This document shows, in pieces, positions 7,685 through 15,098 of a stretch of DNA of 17,544 nucleotides (positions are counted from its first letter, which is position 1; each line of letters begins with the position of its first letter). Made by a program: the position numbers and the translations under genes. This DNA comes from Sphingobacteriaceae bacterium UBA2059. GTDB lineage: Bacteria; Bacteroidota; Bacteroidia; Sphingobacteriales; Sphingobacteriaceae. The notes below the pieces were generated by a model that was not told the origin of the DNA, ran no database searches, and saw only the letters and a list, made by a program, of their open reading frames with translations. Where the stretch lies: NCBI GenBank assembly GCA_002332615.1, contig DDAL01000031.1, positions 32,090 through 49,633 on the forward strand. Direction: 5' to 3'.

Positions 7685-8971
7685 ATGTCAGAAACAGCTT
7701 CAATAAAACTACAGGGGGAAATTTATGAGCTTCCTGTAATAACCGGTACAGAAAACGAGAAGGCGATTGATATCTCCACTCTTAGAGATCGCACCTCTCA
7801 CATCGTGTTAGACAGTGGTTATAAGAACACAGGTTCTACTAAAAGTGCTATCACTTTTCTTGATGGCGAAAAGGGTATACTTCGTTACAGAGGGTATCCG
7901 ATTGAGCAATTGGCAGAGAAGTCTACCTTCCTTGAAGTGGTATACCTGCTGATCTATGGCGAATTGCCTAAAAAGGATGTGCTGGAAAAGTTCAATGTAC
8001 AGGTACAGAAGAACTCTCTCTTGCATGAAGACATGAAGAAGTTCTATGATGGCTTTCCGCATGGCGCCCATCCTATGGGTCAGCTTTGTTCTTTGGTTAG
8101 TTCACTTACCGCCTTTGCCCCCGAAAGTCTTAAAATGCATGCATCCAGCGAGGAGGTCGATTCAAGCATTATAAAGCTTATTGCTAAAATGCCTACCATC
8201 GTTTCCTGGATATATAAAGGGTCAATAGGGGAGCCGTTTATATATCCGTCGAAAAACCTCGACTATGTGGCTAATTTTATGAACATGACCTTCGGACAAG
8301 TAACTCATGATTTCGAGATTGATCCGGTGGCTGTAGATGCATTGAATAAGATACTGATCCTTCATGCCGATCATGAGCAAAACTGTTCGACTTCAACCGT
8401 ACGTACGGTTGGTTCATCAGGAAGCAACTTGTACGCCTCTGTTTCTGCGGCTATTTCTGCTCTTTGGGGTCCGCTTCATGGCGGTGCTAACCAGGAGGTG
8501 ATTGAAATGCTTGAAACTATTAAAGCTGATGGTGGTGGTGTGGAAAAATGGGTTAACAAGGCAAAAGATAAAGATGATCCGTTCAGACTAATGGGCTTTG
8601 GACATCGTGTATACCGCAACTTTGACCCTCGTGCTCAGATCATTAAAAAAGCCTGTCATGATGTTCTTAATAAGCTCGGCCTGGACGATGAGGTGCTTGA
8701 AATAGCTATTCGTCTGGAGGAAGCTGCTCTGCACGATGATTATTTTGTGGAACGCAAGCTGTATCCTAACGTCGACTTCTATTCGGGTATTATTTCAAGG
8801 GCTCTTGGCTTCCGTACCGATTTGTTTACGGTAATATTTGCCCTTGGCCGTTTACCGGGATGGATTGCACAATGGAAAGAACAACGCGAGAGCAAAGAGC
8901 CTATAAGCCGTCCGAGACAAATTTATACAGGCTACACCACACGCGATTACATCGATGTAGAAAATCGCTAA
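7685..8971 (+). CDS. gltA: Citrate synthase (type II)
   Basis: This 428-residue enzyme condenses oxaloacetate with acetyl-CoA to give citrate, the entry step of the TCA cycle. Its length fits the hexameric Gram-negative type. The catalytic triad is intact: H265 in LHGGANQE, H307 in GFGHRVYR and D364 in NVDFYSG, one or two positions from E. coli H264, H305 and D362. The N-terminal beta-rich domain (about 1-60) and the DGEKGILRYRGY segment (60-71) are typical. The ATG at 7685 is preceded by AT-rich DNA without a Shine-Dalgarno site, as usual in Bacteroidetes. It is a single-gene unit ended by a strong terminator 14 bases after the stop codon. Confidence 0.97.
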   Translation: MSETASIKLQGEIYELPVITGTENEKAIDISTLRDRTSHIVLDSGYKNTGSTKSAITFLDGEKGILRYRGYPIEQLAEKSTFLEVVYLLIYGELPKKDVLEKFNVQVQKNSLLHEDMKKFYDGFPHGAHPMGQLCSLVSSLTAFAPESLKMHASSEEVDSSIIKLIAKMPTIVSWIYKGSIGEPFIYPSKNLDYVANFMNMTFGQVTHDFEIDPVAVDALNKILILHADHEQNCSTSTVRTVGSSGSNLYASVSAAISALWGPLHGGANQEVIEMLETIKADGGGVEKWVNKAKDKDDPFRLMGFGHRVYRNFDPRAQIIKKACHDVLNKLGLDDEVLEIAIRLEEAALHDDYFVERKLYPNVDFYSGIISRALGFRTDLFTVIFALGRLPGWIAQWKEQRESKEPISRPRQIYTGYTTRDYIDVENR

Positions 8972-8985
8972 TACGCTTCTATATT

Positions 8986-9023
8986 AAAAAGGGAGTGATG
9001 CTCAAGTATCACTCCCTTTTTTT
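8986..9023. terminator. Bidirectional intrinsic terminator between gltA and nupC
   Basis: GGGAGTGAT at 8991-8999 pairs perfectly with ATCACTCCC at 9008-9016 around an 8-base loop. The stem is extended by A5 at 8986-8990 against the T-run at 9017-9023. Seven T follow on the plus strand and five A precede the stem, so it should stop transcripts from both gltA and the convergent transporter operon. Confidence 0.93.
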
Positions 9024-9035
9024 ATGTATGGACTG

Positions 9036-10304
9036 TTAAAGTAATATGCCTGCAATGGTTGCCGAAAGGTAGGAGGCAAGGGTGCCGCATATGAGTGCTT
9101 TTATTCCGAGTTTTGCCAGGTCGGTTCTTCTTTCGGGCGCCAGCTCGCCAATTCCTCCCACCTGTATGGCAATGGAACTGAAGTTTGCAAAGCCACATAA
9201 AGCAAAGCTGGTTATGATGAGGGTCTTAGGATCAAGACTGTCTTTAACTTTTGCCAGGTCAAGGTAGGCCACAAATTCGTTGATCACCATCTTTGTGCCC
9301 ATTAAAGAACCGGCTTCCTGTATATCTTTCAGTGGTACGCCCATGGCCAGTGCAAATAAAGAGAATAAGGAACCGAGCAGCTGCTTCAGACTGAGGTGAT
9401 TGATGTCTATGCCGATGAAGTTTAAAGAAAGGCCCATGCTTCCCAGTCCGGCACCTATAGCGCCGAGCACATAGTCTACAAGCGCTATTATAGCTATGAA
9501 ACCAATAAGCATAGCAATAACATTGAGGCCAACTTTAAGGCCGTCACTGGCTCCGTGCGATACTGCATCAATGAGGTTGGCGCTTGTTTTCTTAATTTCA
9601 AGTGTTATATTTTCTTTGGTTTCAGACTTTTCTGTTTCAGGCCATACTATCTTTGAAATAACAAGTGCAGCAGGGGCGGCCATGATGCTGGCAGCCAGTA
9701 AATACTCGGCAGGTACGCCAAAGGATATGTAAATAGCCATTACGCCGCCTGCTATACAGGCCATGCTGCCGGCCATAGATGCAAGCAGTTCCGACATGGT
9801 CATGCCTTTCAAATAAGGCTTGATCATAATCTGAGCCTCAACCTGCCCTACAAATGCGCTTGCCACATTGGACAGGGCCTCTGAGCCCGACACGCCCATA
9901 AGTTTGTATACTGCAAAGGCCACTACTTTGATAATGCGCTGCATAATGCCCAGATAATAGGCAATGCTCACCAGCACGGCAACAAAAATAATTGTGGGTA
10001 TAATGTTAAAGAAGAAGATGGTATTTACTCCAAAGGCTTTGTTTAGCGACAACTGGTCTGCCAGGGGGCCAAAAACAAATTGAGCGCCCGCGTGCGAAAA
10101 GTCAAGTATTTTGGTTACTCCGGCGCCGAGCCAGGCAAATATGCTTTTTCCCAGCGGAACTTTAAGTATAAAGATGGCCAGCAGGATTTGGAGTCCGAAG
10201 CCAACACCAACCAGTCGGTAGTTGATAGCTTTGCGGTTGTTAGACATTAAAAAGGCGATTCCGAATATTAAAACGATGCCTGTAAGCCCGGTAAATCTTT
10301 CCAT
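9036..10304 (-). CDS. Concentrative nucleoside transporter, NupC/CNT family
   Basis: This 422-residue polytopic membrane protein imports nucleosides by ion symport in the inner membrane. CNT hallmarks are present: GQVEAQIMIKPYL at 153-165 (usually GQxEAPL), NEFVAYLDL at 342-350, and the ALCGFANFSSIAIQVGGIG stretch at 368-386. About 9 to 10 hydrophobic segments are visible, with a charged cytoplasmic-type loop at about 220-245. The P-to-Q change in the GQxEAP motif could affect specificity, but I cannot judge how common it is. The ATG at 10304 lies 18 bases after the stop codon of the upstream bifunctional-nuclease gene, so the two probably form an operon. The named substrate is by family; proton versus sodium coupling is not determined. 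Confidence 0.93.
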   Translation of the reverse strand: MERFTGLTGIVLIFGIAFLMSNNRKAINYRLVGVGFGLQILLAIFILKVPLGKSIFAWLGAGVTKILDFSHAGAQFVFGPLADQLSLNKAFGVNTIFFFNIIPTIIFVAVLVSIAYYLGIMQRIIKVVAFAVYKLMGVSGSEALSNVASAFVGQVEAQIMIKPYLKGMTMSELLASMAGSMACIAGGVMAIYISFGVPAEYLLAASIMAAPAALVISKIVWPETEKSETKENITLEIKKTSANLIDAVSHGASDGLKVGLNVIAMLIGFIAIIALVDYVLGAIGAGLGSMGLSLNFIGIDINHLSLKQLLGSLFSLFALAMGVPLKDIQEAGSLMGTKMVINEFVAYLDLAKVKDSLDPKTLIITSFALCGFANFSSIAIQVGGIGELAPERRTDLAKLGIKALICGTLASYLSATIAGILL

Positions 10305-10322
10305 TTGCGGAATTAAAGTTAA

Positions 10323-10925
10323 TTATGAAGCAGACCTGTTTGAAAGTTCGTCCCGAAGCCTGGCGGCTTTCTCGTATTCTTCGTTTTCTATGGCTTGTGT
10401 AAGCCGCTCTTTCAGCTCTCTAACCGAGAGGATGCTTATATCATCATCGGGCAACCCGTCTTCTTCATCGTCGGTGGGGTCTTCTTCTTTATCCTGTAAA
10501 AAAGCGAGCCCTTCGTCTTCAACGTTTACCCCCGCCTCTTCTAAAATACTTTCATTGGCGTAGATGGGGCATTCATATCTTACCGCAAGCGCAACTGCGT
10601 CTGAGGTTCGTGCATCTATTTCAATATCGCTTTCGCCATTTGTGCAAATGAGTCTGGCGTAGAATACTCCTTCTACCATACTGTAAATGAGAATCTCGAG
10701 AAGGCGGATGTTAAAGGCGTCTGTAAGCGATTTAAACAGATCATGAGTAAGCGGACGTGTAGGTACAAGCTTCTCCAGCTGTATGGCGATGGCCTGCGCC
10801 TCAAACCCCCCGATTATGATCGGCAGGCGTCTGTTACCCTCCGACTCACCTAATACAAGCGCATAAGCTCCCGACTGAGTTTGGCTGTAAGATAAGCCAA
10901 TGATTTCTAGTTTAATTTTTTTCAT
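10323..10925 (-). CDS. Bifunctional nuclease (DUF151/BFN) domain protein with C-terminal UVR motif
   Basis: This 200-residue protein has a BFN/DUF151 domain at about 1-135, recognisable from LPIIIGGFEAQAIAIQLE at 34-51 and DARTSDAVALAVR at 104-116. A very acidic linker spans about 144-162. A UvrB/UvrC-type helical-pair motif occupies about 166-196 (LKERLTQAIENEEYEKAARLRDEL). BFN proteins were first described in plants as nucleases; the bacterial role is poorly defined. UVR motifs mediate protein-protein contact, as between UvrB and UvrC. It is the first gene of an operon with the nucleoside transporter, which would fit nucleic acid breakdown coupled to nucleoside uptake, but that link is inference. 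The ATG at 10925 is clear. Domain calls are strong; enzymatic activity is unproven. Confidence 0.88.
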   Translation of the reverse strand: MKKIKLEIIGLSYSQTQSGAYALVLGESEGNRRLPIIIGGFEAQAIAIQLEKLVPTRPLTHDLFKSLTDAFNIRLLEILIYSMVEGVFYARLICTNGESDIEIDARTSDAVALAVRYECPIYANESILEEAGVNVEDEGLAFLQDKEEDPTDDEEDGLPDDDISILSVRELKERLTQAIENEEYEKAARLRDELSNRSAS

Positions 10926-10993
10926 TATTAAGTTAGTGCTTAACAGCAGGGTGGGCTTTAAAAAGGATTTTCATTAATATGGACAGGGTTTAT

Positions 10994-11009
10994 TACTTTT
11001 GCAAAAGTA
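10994..11009. promoter_or_regulatory. Palindromic overlapping divergent promoter elements
   Basis: TACTTTTG at 10994-11001 followed directly by CAAAAGTA at 11002-11009 makes a perfect 16-bp palindrome. Each half matches the Bacteroidetes -7 consensus TAnnTTTG exactly on its own strand. On the minus strand a TTTA (complement of 11029-11032) sits 19 bases upstream, close to the TTTG -33 consensus. On the plus strand a TTTC (10969-10972) sits 21 bases upstream. It lies between the divergent BFN and TPR genes. It could be two overlapping promoters, an operator dyad, or both. Confidence 0.55.
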
Positions 11010-11038
11010 GTTTAAAAAAGGCTTTTTTTAAAATGATT

Positions 11039-11365
11039 ATGAACAGGTTAAGTCAGCTCGAAGAATTCCTAAAATCAGATCCTGAAGATGCTTTTTTAAA
11101 GTACGCAATAGCTACGGAATACCTTAAAATGGGCGACGAGCAACAGGCAAGGGCTTGTTTTGAGGATTTACTTGTCAATAATCCATCCTATATCGGCACC
11201 TATTATCATGCTGCCGCCCTGTATCTGAAGCTTGGTGATTTAGAAAAGGCAGTCTCAACGTATAAAGCCGGGCTTAAAGCAGCCTTACAGGCAGGCGACA
11301 AGCACGCATGGAGGGAGCTTAAAGCGGCGCTTGCCTTAATCGAGGATGATGATAATGAAGAATGA
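11039..11365 (+). CDS. Small TPR-repeat protein
   Basis: This protein has 108 residues from the preferred ATG at 11039. It carries two to three helix-turn-helix repeats of the tetratricopeptide type: DAFLKYAIATEYLKMGDEQQARACFEDLLVNNP, then YIGTYYHAAALYLKLGDLEKAVSTYKAGLKAA, then a final helix and an acidic tail (EDDDNEE). No signal peptide is seen, so it is probably a cytoplasmic scaffold. The frame is open further upstream to an ATG at 10979 and also has an ATG at 11033. I reject 10979 because a -7 promoter element (10994-11001) lies downstream of it and the added residues look non-native. The TGA stop overlaps the start of the chromate transporter by four bases (ATGA), so the two are translationally coupled. 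Partner unknown. Confidence 0.8.
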   Translation: MNRLSQLEEFLKSDPEDAFLKYAIATEYLKMGDEQQARACFEDLLVNNPSYIGTYYHAAALYLKLGDLEKAVSTYKAGLKAALQAGDKHAWRELKAALALIEDDDNEE

Positions 11366-12567
11366 AATTTAGCGCAAAGAAAGTACGCTTCCTTTTAGAT
11401 GTCGTCATTTTTACCTGTTCTGCCTTTGGCGGCGCTCAGGCTCATCTGGCCATTATGCTGAACGTGTTTGTTGTTAAACGCAGGTACATTACTGAGTCTG
11501 ATTTAATAGAACTGAATGCACTCACACAGCTATTGCCCGGGCCTTCGTCTACTCAAACTCTTATAGCGGTTGCTTATAAAGTAGGAGGTTTGCTGATGGC
11601 CTTTCTTGCATTTATGATATGGATTACTCCTTCAGCGGCTATTATGTGTCTGTTTGCTGCTTTTTATGCTCAATTGGTTGAAAAGGAACTGATTGATAAG
11701 GTTCTGCAGTTTGTAGTACCAATGGTGGTTGGTACGGTAGGGTATGCAGCCTTCAATCTTTCGCGCACGGTTTTAAAAGGCTCCACATCTTATATCCTCG
11801 CTTTCGGGGCGGCTCTTGCTACCTTACTCCTCAAGTCGCCCTTCGTATTTCCCATCCTGATATTGCTGGGTGGTATTATAAGTTCTGCACTTGAAACAAC
11901 ATATGAAGAAAGTCAGTTAAGGATACAGCTTTTTTCTAATATCAATCGTAAAAAAGCTTTGTCTATTATTGGTATTCTCTTGTTCTTTGCCCTTTTGGGT
12001 GCTTTAATCAATCAGACATCTCCCTTTAGCCTTCCCATCCGTTTGTTTGAAAATTTTTACCGCAACGGCATCCTGATATTTGGGGGAGGGCAGGTGCTTG
12101 TTCCAATGATGTTTACCGAGTTTGTGCAGATGAAGAGCTACCTTTCGTCTGCTCAGTTCCTCTCTGGATATGCGTTTCAGCAAATATTGCCCGGTCCGAC
12201 GTTTTCATTTGCATCCTTCATCGGAAGTATAGCGATGAAGAATGCAGGTGAGGGCTGGTTAGGAATACTAAGCGGCAGCATCGTTGCAACTCTGGGCATA
12301 AATCTTCCAGGGGTGATACTTGTGTTGTTTATTGTGCCATTCTGGAACGACCTGAAAAAGATAACGCTTATCAAGAACTCTCTATCAGGAATAACTGCCG
12401 TATCCATAGGCTTTATCATAGCCGGATTTTTATTATTATTGAAGCCGGCGGTACTGAGCCCTTTATCAGCAGGCCTGGTAGTTGTGACTTTCCTTATATT
12501 GAACTTTACAAAGATTAAAGTGCCCTACCTGCTGCTTCTCGGCTTCCTGATTGGATTCTTTTACTGA
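11362..12567 (+). CDS. CHR-family chromate transporter (ChrA-like)
   Basis: This 401-residue membrane protein has the two homologous halves of the long-chain CHR family. The first half carries AFGGAQAHLA at 21-30 and LPGPSSTQ at 58-65. The second carries IFGGGQVLVP and QQILPGPTFSFASFIG near its middle and after. About ten hydrophobic segments are visible. Characterised members export chromate using the proton-motive force, but many family members have no proven substrate, and no chrB-type regulator or other metal-resistance gene is nearby. The usual proline of the first FGGPxAH motif is alanine here (motif recalled, not searched). Its ATG overlaps the TPR gene stop (ATGA). Its TGA stop directly abuts the stop codon of convergent dnaB. 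Family certain, substrate uncertain. Confidence 0.9.
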   Translation: MKFSAKKVRFLLDVVIFTCSAFGGAQAHLAIMLNVFVVKRRYITESDLIELNALTQLLPGPSSTQTLIAVAYKVGGLLMAFLAFMIWITPSAAIMCLFAAFYAQLVEKELIDKVLQFVVPMVVGTVGYAAFNLSRTVLKGSTSYILAFGAALATLLLKSPFVFPILILLGGIISSALETTYEESQLRIQLFSNINRKKALSIIGILLFFALLGALINQTSPFSLPIRLFENFYRNGILIFGGGQVLVPMMFTEFVQMKSYLSSAQFLSGYAFQQILPGPTFSFASFIGSIAMKNAGEGWLGILSGSIVATLGINLPGVILVLFIVPFWNDLKKITLIKNSLSGITAVSIGFIIAGFLLLLKPAVLSPLSAGLVVVTFLILNFTKIKVPYLLLLGFLIGFFY

Positions 12568-14130
12568 TTAAAAAGGAGGCTCTGAATCAATATCATCCAT
12601 GCGGGATGGCTTGATGATGAAGTTTCGCGGATTTTCAAACTCTTTAGAGGGTCCAAGGCTGTTTGGGAATGCATTACCACCGATCTCTTTTGTAAGAAAG
12701 TCATCTTCCAGATCGGCAAACTTTACGAATTTATCAATGAAGCGAAGAGAAACTGTGCCCGTTTCGCCATTACGGTGCTTTGCAATGATAACCTCTCCAA
12801 GACCCACCGTCGAACGTCCTTGTTCATCCTCGGTAAGCTTATAATACTCCGGCCGGTAGAGGAAGAGTACCATATCTGCATCCTGTTCAATGGATCCCGA
12901 TTCCCTTAAGTCAGAAAGTATTGGTTTCTTATCGGGCCGGCTTTCCACCTGCCGGCTAAGTTGCGACAAGGCGATCACGGGTACGTTAAGCTCTTTTGCA
13001 ACACTTTTCAAGGCTCTTGAAATACTACCGATCTCCTGCTCCCTATTACCTCCGCCCTTGTTTTCACTTTTGCCCTGCATAAGCTGAAGGTAGTCTACTA
13101 TGATCATCTGTATATCATACTGCGCTTTCAGTCGCCTGCACTTGGCTCTGAACTCAAATATATTTAACGCGGGCGTATCATCAATAAATAGGGGAGCTTC
13201 GGTAAGATTCCCTATTTTGGCATGCAGCTGCTCCCATTCCCACTCTGCCAGGTTTCCTTTTCTGATCTTTTCCTGTAAGATCTCTGCTTCGCCGGATATA
13301 AGGCGGTTAACCAGCTGTACGGAGGACATTTCAAGAGAAAACACAACCACCGGTTTTTTAAACTGCACCGCAGCATTCCTTGCGCATGTTAACACGAAGG
13401 CTGTTTTACCCATAGCAGGTCTAGCAGCAATGATCACCAGATCAGAGGGCTGCCAACCCGAAGTGATACGGTCCAGCGCTGTAAAGCCCGACGGAACCCC
13501 CGTTAGGCCATCCACTCTGTCACGAAGCTGCTCTAAGGAAATTAGCGACTCGCGCACGATATCATCCATTTTCCTGGAATCACGGCGAAGGTTGTTCTGG
13601 GCAATATCGAAGAGGTTTTTTTCTGCATGATCCAAAAGATCGAAGATATCGACGGTATCTTCGTATGCTGTGCTTATGATATCGGTTGATATGCGGATAA
13701 GCTCACGTTGTATATACTTCTGGGAAATTATACGGGCATGGTATTCAATATTTGCTGCTGATACTACCCGGTTTGTAAGTTCAGTAATGTAATAGGCGCC
13801 TCCAACCATCTCAAGATCGCCCTGGCTTCTTAGTTGTGCAGTAACAGTAAGAATGTCAACAGGCGATGATTTTTGAAAGAGTGTTTGAATGGCCAGAAAT
13901 ATCTTCTGATGGCTGTCTTTGTAAAATAACTCAGGTTTCAGAATATCGATCACCGCAGACAGTGCATCCTTCTCTATCATCAGGGCGCCCAAAACTGCTT
14001 CCTCAAGGTCCAGTGCCTGAGGCGGCAATTTGCCCAGGCCGCTTACCAGATTATTGAGCCTGGTACGGCGTTCGGCAAACTGAACGTTTTTTTTTGCGCC
14101 TGTAAAATTATTCTCGTTGTCTAAACCCAT
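12568..14130 (-). CDS. dnaB: Replicative DNA helicase DnaB
   Basis: This is the ring helicase that unwinds the replication fork, 520 residues from the ATG at 14130. The N-terminal domain, about 38-140, begins with PPQALDLEEAVLGALM. The RecA-type motor carries Walker A ARPAMGKT at 236-243, FSLEMSS (H1a-like), the Walker B region IIVDYLQL, LSQLSRQVE, and LRESGSIEQDADMVLFLYR with the arginine finger region. The frame extends two codons upstream to a TTG at 14136, but that triplet lies inside a -7 promoter element, so the ATG is preferred. A Bacteroidetes-type C-terminal extension rich in polar residues follows the motor. The gene is monocistronic; it converges on the chromate transporter with no gap and diverges from rlmB. 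Confidence 0.97.
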   Translation of the reverse strand: MGLDNENNFTGAKKNVQFAERRTRLNNLVSGLGKLPPQALDLEEAVLGALMIEKDALSAVIDILKPELFYKDSHQKIFLAIQTLFQKSSPVDILTVTAQLRSQGDLEMVGGAYYITELTNRVVSAANIEYHARIISQKYIQRELIRISTDIISTAYEDTVDIFDLLDHAEKNLFDIAQNNLRRDSRKMDDIVRESLISLEQLRDRVDGLTGVPSGFTALDRITSGWQPSDLVIIAARPAMGKTAFVLTCARNAAVQFKKPVVVFSLEMSSVQLVNRLISGEAEILQEKIRKGNLAEWEWEQLHAKIGNLTEAPLFIDDTPALNIFEFRAKCRRLKAQYDIQMIIVDYLQLMQGKSENKGGGNREQEIGSISRALKSVAKELNVPVIALSQLSRQVESRPDKKPILSDLRESGSIEQDADMVLFLYRPEYYKLTEDEQGRSTVGLGEVIIAKHRNGETGTVSLRFIDKFVKFADLEDDFLTKEIGGNAFPNSLGPSKEFENPRNFIIKPSRMDDIDSEPPF

Positions 14131-14133
14131 ACA

Positions 14134-14164
14134 CAAAGGTACTTAATCTGTGCTAAGCTTCAAT
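14134..14164 (-). promoter_or_regulatory. Candidate dnaB promoter (Bacteroidetes type)
   Basis: On the minus strand, ATTG (complement of 14161-14164) is followed after 19 bases by TACCTTTG (complement of 14134-14141), an exact TAnnTTTG match with near-consensus -33 and ideal spacing. Transcription would start within a few bases of the dnaB ATG at 14130, so the transcript would have almost no leader. Confidence 0.6.
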
Positions 14165-14304
14165 TATACCGGAGGGAGCCCGGGAGTCCCCTGTGTTGAA
14201 AAGCAATATGCTATCCACATTAAGCCCCTGAAAACCTGAAGGAAAGCATCGTTGGAATATATTGCATGTGAATAAAAAAAATAAAGCCTAATTTGCAGGA
14301 CAAT

Positions 14305-15072
14305 ATGAATACTAGTTTTTCAAACCATTCAAGCCAGCAGGCGCAAATGCTTTTTGGTATCAGAGCGCTGATAGAGGCTGTTAAAAGCGGAAAGGATATA
14401 GAAGCAGTTTATATACAGCGAGGGCTTTCGGGCGAACTGTTTAATGAACTCAGGCACCTCCTTAAAGGAACCAATATAAATTATCAGCTTGTTCCGGTTG
14501 AAAAGCTAAACAGGATAACACGCAAGAATCATCAGGGTGTTATAGGGCTTGTTTCGCAAATTACGTATCAGAACATAGAGGATATTATCCCTCAGGTATA
14601 TGAGAGAGGAGAAGTGCCTCTTGTTTTGATACTTGACGGTATAAAAGATGTAAGGAATATGGGTGCAATTGCCAGAACGGCGGAGTGCGCCGGTGTTCAT
14701 GCTATTGTTGTGCCTGTAAAGGAGTCTGCTCAGATCAATGCAGATACAATTAAAACGTCTGCAGGAGCCTTGTTTAAGATTCCTGTTTGCAGACACGATA
14801 GCCTGCAAAAGGTGGTCTCTTTCCTTACCGGCTCAGGCTTACAGACGGTGTGTTGCACCGAAAAAACCAATGATTCCCTCTATCAGGTTAATTATACTTC
14901 GCCTACTGCAATCATTATGGGCTCAGAGGAAAGTGGAATTTCAAATGAATTGCTCAGAAGTGCCGACTATCTGGCTAAAATACCCATGTTCGGGCAAATC
15001 GCTTCGCTTAATGTATCGGTATCTGCGGGTATCATCTTATATGAAGCGATACGGCAAAGGGAGGATTTCTAA
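14305..15072 (+). CDS. rlmB: 23S rRNA (guanosine-2'-O)-methyltransferase RlmB-type (SpoU/TrmH family)
   Basis: This 255-residue SPOUT methyltransferase uses S-adenosylmethionine to methylate the 2'-O of a guanosine in 23S rRNA (G2251 in E. coli numbering). The N-terminal substrate-binding domain (about 12-85) begins with QMLFGIRALIEAV. SpoU motif 1 is DGIKDVRNMGAIARTA at 111-126 (N118, R124), motif 2 is MGSEESGI at 205-212, and motif 3 runs from IPMFG to VSAGIILYE at 226-247 with N236. The TTG at 14293 also fits the frame, but the ATG at 14305 gives the usual N-terminus and is preferred. It diverges from dnaB. A 12-bp imperfect stem-loop overlaps its stop codon. Assignment to RlmB rather than another TrmH paralogue rests on length and the N-terminal domain. 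Confidence 0.88.
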   Translation: MNTSFSNHSSQQAQMLFGIRALIEAVKSGKDIEAVYIQRGLSGELFNELRHLLKGTNINYQLVPVEKLNRITRKNHQGVIGLVSQITYQNIEDIIPQVYERGEVPLVLILDGIKDVRNMGAIARTAECAGVHAIVVPVKESAQINADTIKTSAGALFKIPVCRHDSLQKVVSFLTGSGLQTVCCTEKTNDSLYQVNYTSPTAIIMGSEESGISNELLRSADYLAKIPMFGQIASLNVSVSAGIILYEAIRQREDF

Positions 15073-15087
15073 CTAAAACCCTCCCTT
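15057..15087. terminator. Imperfect stem-loop between convergent rlmB and manC
   Basis: The arm 15057-15068 pairs with 15076-15087 over 12 positions with one A:C mismatch (AAGGGAGG against CCTCCCTT, then TTT against AAA). The loop is 7 bases. It overlaps the rlmB stop codon at 15070-15072 and lies just after the manC stop on the other strand. No long T-tract follows on either side, so it is a weak or atypical bidirectional terminator. Confidence 0.5.
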
Positions 15088-15098
15088 CAATCCATAAT

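Noticed and set aside
10979..11038. N-terminal extension of the TPR protein from the ATG at 10979
   Set aside because: A -7 promoter element and 16-bp palindrome lie within this segment, and the translated extension is not TPR-like.
14131..14136. TTG start two codons upstream for dnaB
   Set aside because: The triplet overlaps the best -7 element (14134-14141), so it would not be in the transcript; the ATG at 14130 fits the family start.
14159..14260. CCCGGG-centred GC-rich motif and distant GCAATAT/ATATTGC inverted repeat in the dnaB-rlmB spacer
   Set aside because: The arms are short (6-7 bases) and widely spaced or partly mismatched; this is expected by chance in such a spacer.
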